From Charina bottae (taxonomy: Eukaryota; Chordata; Lepidosauria; Squamata; Charinaidae): 64,000 bases of DNA. The notes below the pieces were generated by a model. The model did no database searches, was not told the origin of the DNA, and saw only the letters and a program-made list of their open reading frames with translations. Both the position numbers and the translations under genes were made by a program. Positions 28,065-64,000 of the stretch are shown piece by piece; position 1 is the first letter of the stretch, and the number at the start of each line of letters is the position of its first letter. The DNA lies in assembly GCA_023362775.1 (NCBI GenBank), contig JALMGJ010000017.1, forward strand, positions 21,285,501-21,349,500, written 5' to 3'.

Positions 28065-29552
28065 GTACTCTAAGAAAAGCTTTCTACAGTAAAAAGAAGC
28101 AGAATCTCTTGGTGTTTATCATTATTTCTGGATTATATTTTATTTTTTTTCCAGTTTTGGCTTGTTTTCCCATTTAAAGTGCAACGAGGATTGAGAATAT
28201 ATAATTGCCTTCCAGTTACTATTTTTGGTATTGGATTTGAATGAGGAATATTTTCCTATGCGTTGGGATTGCTGTTCTAAATCTTAAGCTTTCTGTTCAA
28301 TTCTTTTTTTGGGACTTGTTTGCTAGTATATTTTCTTCTGCCAATTTCAGATGGAAGGTTTTTTTTATTAACTAATTAACTCCTTTTTTTGTGTGAGTCA
28401 AGTCGGGGGGGCGCGCCATAATCTACTTTTTGAACTATGGAAGATTTTAAAGAAGACTTCTTAGAACTTCATCAAGATACAAGAGATTTATTCAAAGTGT
28501 TGTCAAGATATTCTGCAGAGTGTTCGGGCCATCGGAGAAGAGATTGTTGCTAAACTGTGTCATTTGGATGAAATTGTTGTGATGGAAGATTTTGGAAAAG
28601 ATGAGGAATTTTATGTTAGTGAGATTAAAGTAATGCTAGGGGTGGATTGTGATTTGATGTTGAGGGAGTTAAAGAAACAATCTGAATTTAAGCTTGTACA
28701 GGGAGTTACTCTGTTGGGGTGATGTTATGACTATCTGAATCAGTGTTATGGGAAAGAAGGAAATATGTTGTGTAGGAAGTTTTTTTTGCTGAGAAGTCTG
28801 AGTGTTTGAAGGTGGCGGGGGGCTGTTCAACTTCTGTAAAAAAGTTGCCTTATGTGTAATAGGGAGATATACCCTGTTATATTTCGAGGAGGGGTAAAAA
28901 AAATTAAATGTGTAAATGGATGGATGAAGAGGTTATTATGATTTTATTTTCTTAATGGTTTGGATTAAGACTTACAGGATTTTTGATTTGTACGACTTAA
29001 AAAGTATTGATAAGATATAATATTTGGCTTTTAAATTTAATAGATCTAAATTTGTTGTAGTATTATTGATTATGAAAATAGATAACTTACATGTTTTTAT
29101 AATTTGATTTTTATTATAGCGGACAGAAATATATAGAATAGTGGTAGGAAGTAATTAAATGGATGTTGCTTTAAGGGGGAGGGAAGTTGATTTAGTCATT
29201 TATATATATATAATGTATGTATGTATGTATGTATGTATGTATGTATGTATGTATGTATACACACACACACAAACACACCATTTTATATAAGGGGAAGGAG
29301 CAATTGTACTGGTGATTTGCATGTTAATGGAAGGATTTATAGAAATAATGTGATTTTGGTTTGACAAAGAGTAAGGGTTTGACTATGAAATTCGCTGTAT
29401 ATTTTTGCTGTTGAAAGTTGGAAGTCACCTTTGTATGTAATCTTAAACTTTTTTGTGTGTTTTACACTTTTTTTAGTTTTTTCTTTTTTCTTTTTGTTTT
29501 TCTGTAGTTTTTATCTTTGTTGAAAACTAATAAAAATTATATTAAAAAAAAA
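28065..29552 (+). mobile_element. L1-like non-autonomous retroposon, copy 1 (5' truncated)
   Basis: It matches the 54484-58186 element over its length, apart from the insertions in that copy. It contains the same leader, an ATGGAAGATTTTAAAGAAGA start near 28437, short acidic coding remnants, a GT/CA microsatellite at 29205-29278, a T-rich 3' UTR, AATAAA and an A-tail at 29544-29552. It begins immediately after the tail of the CR1/L3-like LINE. Confidence 0.8.
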
Positions 29553-30037
29553 GAGAAACATGCAATGTTACCCAAGATTATACATTTGGAGGAGAAATTT
29601 CTTTCACAAATTCCCCAAAAGTTCATTTGAAACGGGGACCAGTACACAATTCTCTTAAAGCACAAATTATTTATTAGGTACCAGAGGGACCAAAAACCAA
29701 CGTAAAGAAAGAGGTTGGGCATGCAGCCCCTGTATAGAATTATGCAAAGCAAAGCAATTGATTTGATATAGCAGCATATCATGTGTATAGTGAGGTGGAT
29801 TCTATGAGGTAATGGGGTGGAACTACACAGGCAATGGCTTGAGAGAACAAGGAGACAATATTTTATGAACATAGTTACTTTCCAAGGAGTTACTTGTATG
29901 GGCTTCTGTTCTACTGGCTTTGCTTCCCAGATCCTGTGCTCTCCTTCTAGCACCTTCTCCCAGCTTTATCAATATTCCTTGGCTTTCTCATTTTAAAGCT
30001 GAGCTGACAGAGTTCATTTTTTACAAGCCCTTGTAAG
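29553..30037. other. Intergenic, no feature seen
   Basis: Nothing recognised; open frames here do not resemble known proteins. Confidence 0.4.
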
Positions 30038-30045
30038 GTTATAGG

Positions 30046-30073
30046 TAGAGTGACCATATTTTTTTATTTATTT

Positions 30074-30129
<56 letters not shown>

Positions 30130-30311
30130 TTTCTTTCTTTCTTTCTTTCTTGGAAAAAATAAAGGGCAAATCTGAAAGAGGCTCATCATGATAAAAAAAT
30201 GCTTATAGCTTTTCTTTACAAAGGAGAATTCAAGAGCAAAACCAAGAAAATAATTAAATTAAATAAACCTAAAGGGCAGTTTTCTGAAATAAAGGATGTA
30301 TGGTCACTGTA
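30046..30311 (+). mobile_element. hAT-type MITE containing a (TTTC)n microsatellite
   Basis: Ends TAGAGTGACCATA and TATGGTCACTGTA form an inverted repeat. The flanks gttatagg (30038-30045) and gtcatagg (30312-30319) agree at 7 of 8 bases. The interior holds about 85 bp of TTTC repeats (30066-30150). Confidence 0.6.
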
Positions 30312-30319
30312 GTCATAGG

Positions 30320-31382
30320 GATGGAACATACTTGGGGATTATTTGCTGCTCTGAACTAGTATTGTATTTCTCCTACGTATTTTCTAAGGAGTAAGGATGT
30401 GAATGATTCAAGACATTCGCAGACTTTGAAACTGCATCTTGAGAGAGATTCTTTCTAGTATGTTTATTGGGGAAATTGTTTCAACTCCTTTCCTACACAA
30501 GAGGAAGGCAGAAGTTGGCACCTGAGGCCAAGCAGAAAAAACGGCTTGTGTTTTCCCTTGTAGCCTCAGAATTCACTGCCTCTAATCTCCAGAGATATGG
30601 AGAGGAAATCCAAGACTGAGACAGGAAAAACCTGTTTCAAGAAAATGGGTGTCTTTGAAAGAATAGGTGAAAAAAGTTTTATCTAAAATATTGCTTAAGG
30701 TTTTTTAATTTTACATACGTGCTCACGTCTAATCTTCTGTCTCTGGTATTTTCTCTGTACAACCTCAGTAATTGTGGGTTTTATGCAGCTTGGAACCTCC
30801 TTACAGCAGTTCCCCTGAAATTAGTTGCAGGCAAGCATCATCTTCTGGTCTGCCCAGAGCCTTATACAGCATTTTTCTTTGTTTTTTCTATGTGAGAGTC
30901 TTTTAAGAAACAGTTAGTGATTTGACCCAGCTCTATAGTTCTATCTCCTTCGACACTGAATGTTTTTTCTTGGGACATTCTAGCGTGTTTTTTTAAAATA
31001 AAGTTTGACTGTATTTATCACTTGTGAGACTGGTGTATATCCCAAAGGTGGGGAGGAAGGAGGAAGTACTGATTCCATTAGTCTTACCCTCAATGCAAAA
31101 GGTCAGGATGTGGTGCCAGCAAATCTATTTCATCTTTACTCATTTTTTTTTCTTTCAATTTGCTAGAAAGGCAACATCATACGGATTGGGAAAGAATGCC
31201 AGGGGAAGCACCCCCGGAAGACAGATGGTGGCAGCAGTAACTGCCAAGCTGCTACACCAAGGCAAGTGACTGAATTAGGCGACTGTGTGGATTCGGGGGC
31301 TTCTGGGAGAGGTCTGAAAGCTCCAATTTTTCACCCAGGAGGCTCAGCCATGCTGCTACAGTCTACTTGGTGGGGAATCCCA
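30320..31382. other. Intergenic, one exon-like patch
   Basis: At about 31167-31264 a pyrimidine tract and TTGCTAG are followed by an open stretch ending CAAG|GCAAGT. This resembles an isolated exon or degraded retroelement; I do not recognise the product. Confidence 0.25.
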
Positions 31383-31517
31383 AACTCTCAGCCCAACTCA
31401 CCTCACAGGGTTGTTGCTGTGGGGAAAATAGGAGGTAGGAGTATTAGCTATGTTCGCTGCCTTGAGTTATTTATAAAAATAATAAAGGCAGGATAGAAAA
31501 TCAATCAATCAATCAAT
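31383..31517 (+). mobile_element. SINE fragment (tRNA SINE family 2), 5' truncated
   Basis: From CTCAGCCCAACTCACCTCAC to AAAGGCAGGATAGAAAATCA it matches the 3' two-thirds of the SINE at 40213-40446, followed by an (AATC)n tail. Confidence 0.8.
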
Positions 31518-31799
31518 TTTGTTTTGGAGGTTCTGTACTAAATTTTAGCAGGTCATTTTCACTGTTCTTGTTTTTACCAAAACAAACTCTAGGGAAAGGC
31601 TAACACACTCTACCCCTCTTTTCCTTCCCCCCCCCATGATCTGTGTATTGGGCCATCCCCTACCCCCTTTTATCTATCACCACTGATATCCTTGCTTTTT
31701 CCTGCTTTCCCCCTCCCCACCAAATGTAAGTATTTTGGTCCAGACATGAATCTCTTGAAATTAATATTTTCCGCACCCCCTCAATAAAGAGATCACATT

Positions 31800-34700
31800 T
31801 ACATAGCTCAGTTTCAATACTTTATTTTTACACTTTGAAAATAATAAGAAAGCTTTACAAATTAAACAAATGATTCACAACTCTGTAACAGACTAAAACA
31901 AAACAAAAAAGAAGAGACACCATGCTATGCACTTCTGGAAAAAGTCTGCTTGTTTAGAATAGCCCTAAAGCAATTATTTTTGCTCTAATTTAACATCCAT
32001 TTAAGAATAAAAATAGATTAAAGAAGTAGTTGTGGCAAGTTAAAAATACACTTTTTCTAATTAAAAAAAACAGAACCTGTGACTTTTAAGAAAGCCAATA
32101 ATTTTTCAGTTTTGCAGATAAATTGATCATGCATTATTTCTTCCTGTAAGAATAAAATTCCTAATTAGGACTGTATTAAGGAGTAAATGCAAATTCTTTC
32201 AAACAAAATATGGAGAATCAACCCTGAAAGATTGATTTATCCTGTTTCCATTTTAATATTCTCCAGTGTTAAAACTATACTATTTAGAACTACCACTTAC
32301 TTCCCTTTTTAAACTGCTACCTTGTTGATTTTTCTCGGACTACGATATCAAGTGCTTTGAAGTGAGTTTCGAAAGGGTACGTGAATTATTCCATTTCAGC
32401 AGTTTAGCTGGATATCCTGATAGCCCCATCAGTGCTGCCGTAAGATAAAGTGCAGGGAGGAAACGCAGTCAGCTACATCCAGTTTTGGGGTAAGTCAGAC
32501 ATACAAAGCACAAACACTATTCGGTTAACTATTTGGGGCCATAACATTGCACGTTGGTAATTACACGCAGACTAAGAACTAATGTGCTTTTAATAGTAAA
32601 AGATTTTTATGGTTTAATTTCAGCATATACAATAATGAAATAAAGTTCCATTTTTAAAAGGCAGTATTCATAACTTCAGTAAAATATAAACATATTCCGG
32701 TAAAATATTTTTTACATGAGTTCCTGTTACAAGTATGTATTTCGTACTTGAGCACAAAATAGCAGATTTCGGGGGGGGGGACTGACCTTGTTAACAAATT
32801 GGTATATTTCAACATTGTAAACAAATTCAGTAAAACACTACACAAACTGTTTTCAGAAACATGTATAATAAAATACTTCATTTTCCATAGTCAGTGGAAT
32901 TACTAGTTTTAACACAAAACATCTTTTATCCAGCTTATTTCCATTTAACATGTTGTTAAATCTAAAAAGAATCCCTGCTTGCAAAGAGGAGTATTTATAG
33001 TAAACATTTGTCTGAAGCATTTTGCATGAAGCATTTTCTTAAAACCAGACAGTACTAGTTCCGACTTTTCACATGTACATGAATAACTACTGACTCAAGG
33101 CAAGTGTTCTATATAGAACTATCTCCATGTTCCTTTCCAGGAGTTATATCAGGGCTAACTGCATTCTTGGGCATCCTAAATGGGTATAGGAACGCCTACT
33201 ACTAAATATGAAGCTTAAATAAAGTACATTTAATATTGTGAGTTTATTTATAAAATAAATAAACAAACTTGTGACTTGGGTACTGGTTAACAGTATTGTC
33301 CAAGAAATTCCATAGTGTGATGGGCAATTTAGATTATCACCACCATTTGTACTGATCTAAAATTAGAGAAAAATCTAAAATCAGAGAAAAAAATCTAACT
33401 GAATAATTCTGCAGCCAAGACACTTAATGTGCCGAGGTCAGGCAGATTAATATTGCAACTTAGCTTACAATTCATTGCTGTTTTAGAGCCCTTCACGGGG
33501 TTGGGAGAAACGGCAATCTCCGTAACAGGCAGAATCCACGTGACTGCTGCTCAGACTACTTTCCCTTTGCTTTGCCTGGACCCCCAAAACTTATTCTTTC
33601 AGATTGCAGTGATGGGGTTTAAAGGGGACTGACAGATGTGGACCTAGCTGGATGGCCCCATTGGTTTCACAGATAAATTTCTAAGATAGGATTAAATGAC
33701 TTATTATGAAGAAGCGTACTTGGTAGGGAAGCAATCATGCTTTAGAGATTATACAAAACAACACATATTGTTGCTTTTGAATGGAAAAAAATACTTTATA
33801 ATGGGAGGTTTTGCTGATGAAGAATCAAGTTCTTCAAACAGGTACAATAGTTGCGTAAATAAAAATTATTTCTGCACCCAACACAAGATTCTAATGAAAT
33901 GAATGGTATGTCTGATAGATATGTTCCTTATTTTTCAACAATAGTCACTTACATTAGTGAAAGGCTGAACTATTTGTATCATGAGCTGGAAATGTATGGT
34001 TATTGTTTCTATTGCTAAAGATAGGATATACTATATCCACGATACACTCAATAGTATATCAGTAGAGTGATAACTTACCATAGCTGCCCATCCCACAACA
34101 TGGCCCAGCCATAGGTTTTGTGCATATCCACTTACCTAATTGTATGTACTGAGTAAATTGTTTCAAAGAAAGGTATCAGATAAATTCTCTCATTTCCTAT
34201 TCACTGATAGATGCATAAGCAAGGCAGGATAGTTCTCTGACTAAGAACCAAGTTTAGCACCGTCCTATAGATTATCCACAAAGATGCTTTTTCCCACATG
34301 AAAATGTTAGTACTATAGGTCATTGGCTTATTCATAATACATAATATACTTAGATTGTTCTTCTAAAGTAGATTTCCCCTGCAATTTCCAGAATTTTGAA
34401 TCTACATGACCTTTGGAGATTCTGAGAATTCCCATTTCATTTCATATGGAGGATATAAGGTTAAGAGCAATCCTGCTGGACAGGTCAAGATTTTAGTCCC
34501 ACCAAACAGAGAGGGCTGTTATGGTTCAACGATCTAAGTATACTATACTTTTGTTGTAAGATCAAAACAAGATGGCATTAAAGGGCTGCCCCGCTCAACG
34601 TTTTGGCAGCACATATTTTCAACTTACTCTCAGTTAGCTTGATGCATAGCAAGAGAGGTAATTTTATAACAATTTAAAGCTGAAATGTAAATATTCATTT

Positions 34701-36624
34701 GAAAAAATGGTATTAAACATGAGGGACAATATAATTCACAACCATGTTACCAAAAAGAAGCAAGGTTTATTTATGCATCTTTTTCTCCTTAGGAAAATAA
34801 AAATGGAAAAGGTGTTAAAAAAATAAGGGAGACTGGTATCATTTTAATAACCTAACCATTTCATTTCAAAGAGCTTTAGATCTTATAGTCTTATTTTCAA
34901 AAATATATTGAATAATGCATATTTATATGCCATTTTGAGTAACAGCCTGAAATTCTATTAGAATATACATCAATGTAATATTACCTAGGTATTATCTTCA
35001 GTGTACCTATCTCTACAGGGCTTCTTTCTCCCATGTTATAGCAAAACCTAAAGAAACACAGGAAAGTACAAGGAAGCATCTGTAGCCTTCACGGACAGGA
35101 ATGCCAAATAAAGCAACTTAAGAATGGAGTGTCACTATTCAGCTTCAGCTTTTCGGTTTCTTTCTACTTGCTTTCCAAAGCCAGTTCAGAATTTTAGAGT
35201 TTAACTAAGATGGCTAACAACAATGTAACCAACTCTATTATGAACCTGCAGGTATAATTCTCTGATTTACAAATGGTATGCAATATTCTCACAAAATCTC
35301 TACATAGTTAGCAGCACTGACCAGATCTCAGAACGCTGCTAGATAAAAGTTGTCATTTAAAGATTGTGCTGATGTACTTTGATCACAAATCTGGTTACAT
35401 ATACTTTTTATAAAATTAGAGCATCTTCCTTTTAGTGCTTTTAACCTCTGCAGTCCACATTAATAACATTGATTGTAATGCAAGAAAGTAAGCAAAGTTA
35501 ATTTAGATTGGTTACTCCTACTGGCCAGAGATTTAATTTTCTTGGTATATAGTCATGACTTGCACACACTTCCTACTTGCAAATAATAGTATTGCAATAT
35601 AGAAACAGAAAAACATGTTTCATTAAATTACTGACTGCAAAACCAAATGCTGAAACATTTATCCTTCCTTATCTAGTCCCCTGAGAAAAAAGAGTTTATC
35701 ATCCAAAAGAGTAATAAACCAATGGAACAAGTTGCCACTAATAGACTTTTTTTACCCTGACAAATTTCTCATGAGGCCCTCTTGCAAGCAACTACTTCAC
35801 AGTACTTATTTTCCCCTTTTCTCATTCCAAACTGAAAGAGAAGTGAAATTCAAGAGGCAGTAAGTAATCATAATTCTGGACTGAGAAAAAAAGGAATGTT
35901 CTATGGGACTAAAATGGAAAAACTGAAAAATCTGACGGGCTTTTAGCCAATTCTGCTTTTCTCTCCCAGTTTAAAGTAAATTGCACTGCTTCCATTAATT
36001 TTTAGACTGAAGAAAGCCACAAGTAATTGGCTATTAAGTGCCATTTTCAAGAGGTCTCAAAGCTATTCCATCCCAATTAATCAGTACTGTATCTTGCCTT
36101 CCTGATTTAAAACCTGAAGCCCAATACTAATGAGATAAACTACACGCCAATTTTGGTAACTATAATCTATGATGTGTACACAGTCCTCATTCCATACAGT
36201 GATGAAGTTAATGCCAATCTCAATTCTACCAAATGCATACATAGTTAATAACGGATGCTCCTGTAACAGTTTTAAAATAGCATGTTGAGGAAAGCTTTTG
36301 CATTCCTTTATATTTCAGTTCATTTTCTATTTCGTGGGGATATTTTCCTCTGCTTATGGATACTGCTATACAGCTATCTGTAACACAACTCCATATTCCT
36401 AGTAACAACGCAACAAACTCAGCATGCTTCGGAAAGAAGCTAGTCACTAACTCTAGGATTCTTTAAAATGCCAGTTATTTTAAGAGAGCCTAGAAGTAGT
36501 CCATTCTGTTATGTCTTTAACCTAGAAAGTGCTGGAAAGATCATAATGGGGACCCCAAAAACCTGTGAATCTCAGTGCTTCGTGATTCATACGGACATTT
36601 TTAGCTAGCATCTGTTCCAGAACC
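31800..36624 (-). other. KLC1: KLC1 3' UTR with poly(A) signal
   Basis: From the TGA at 36627-36625 the terminal exon continues leftward. The most distal candidate signal is AATAAA on the minus strand at 31826-31821, giving a 3' UTR of about 4.8 kb. The region is AT-rich and nearly free of recognisable transposons, which fits a long constrained UTR. Shorter UTRs are possible from internal signals, for example around 33240-33262. Confidence 0.65.
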
Positions 36625-63758
<27,134 letters not shown>

Positions 63759-63830
63759 CTAGTTTATAAATGCATTTTATAAACAATATATAAATATTCA
63801 AGACTTTTGTTCAAAATCGTGCATGTAGAT

Positions 63831-64000
63831 CAGAGCTTTCCAGACTGTGTGTCACGACACAAAAGTGTGTCGCCACACACAGTCTGGTGTGTCGCCACAC
63901 AACCCGGAAGTGCTGATCATCATCAGCGCTTCCGGGTTTTCCTGCGGCGACACACCAACGGTGGTGCGCAAAAACTGAAAGCAGCAGCAGCGCTTCCGGG
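63831..64000. mobile_element. hAT miniature element, 1610 family, cut by window end
   Basis: Starts CAGAGCTTTCCAGACTGTGT and contains a GC-rich inverted repeat (GGAAGTGCTGATCATCATCA / GCGCTTCCGGG), like the foldback type at 21115. The other end is outside the window; the candidate duplication is atgtagat at 63823-63830. Confidence 0.85.

Overview
This window is nuclear DNA from a squamate reptile (lizard or snake). The evidence is split coding exons with GT-AG introns, and a repeat set typical of squamates: Bov-B LINEs, tRNA-derived SINEs with a Bov-B-like 3' end, CR1/L3-like and L1-like LINEs, hAT miniature elements, mariner and Tc1. Species cannot be read from the sequence.

Three conserved genes lie in the order and orientation known from human 14q32. 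ZFYVE21 is on the minus strand; four exons are visible between 794 and 7846, and its 3' end lies beyond the left edge. XRCC3 is on the plus strand, with seven coding exons from 11622 to 24180 and a complete 358-residue protein. KLC1 is on the minus strand; eleven coding exons run from 63729 down to the stop at 36625, followed by a 3' UTR of about 4.8 kb to about 31.8 kb. Its 5' half lies beyond the right edge. ZFYVE21 and XRCC3 are head to head across a CpG-rich promoter (about 7.54-8.40 kb). XRCC3 and KLC1 are tail to tail, separated by about 7.5 kb of repeat-rich DNA.

Most of the rest is transposable elements, many with readable target-site duplications (TSDs). The XRCC3 introns hold a decayed mariner, a LINE with a 5' inversion, a CR1/L3-like LINE carrying a nested inverted-repeat insertion, and several hAT elements. 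The region between XRCC3 and KLC1 holds Bov-B, CR1/L3-like and L1-like copies. The KLC1 introns hold SINEs, a Tigger-like element, hAT miniature elements and an L1-like retroposon that itself carries a SINE and a nearly intact Tc1 transposon. In contrast, about 31.5-38.7 kb, mostly the KLC1 terminal exon, has almost no recognisable repeats.

Functionally, XRCC3 is a RAD51 paralogue of homologous recombination, KLC1 is the cargo-binding light chain of kinesin-1, and ZFYVE21 is an endosomal and focal-adhesion FYVE protein. They are neighbours by conserved synteny, not an operon. I saw no wholly new gene system. The most notable signals are insertion structures (twin-priming inversion, a TSD re-used by two hAT elements, an internally deleted hAT, a Tc1 with a single stop) and splice-site features (a GC donor in KLC1, in-frame and out-of-frame alternative sites).
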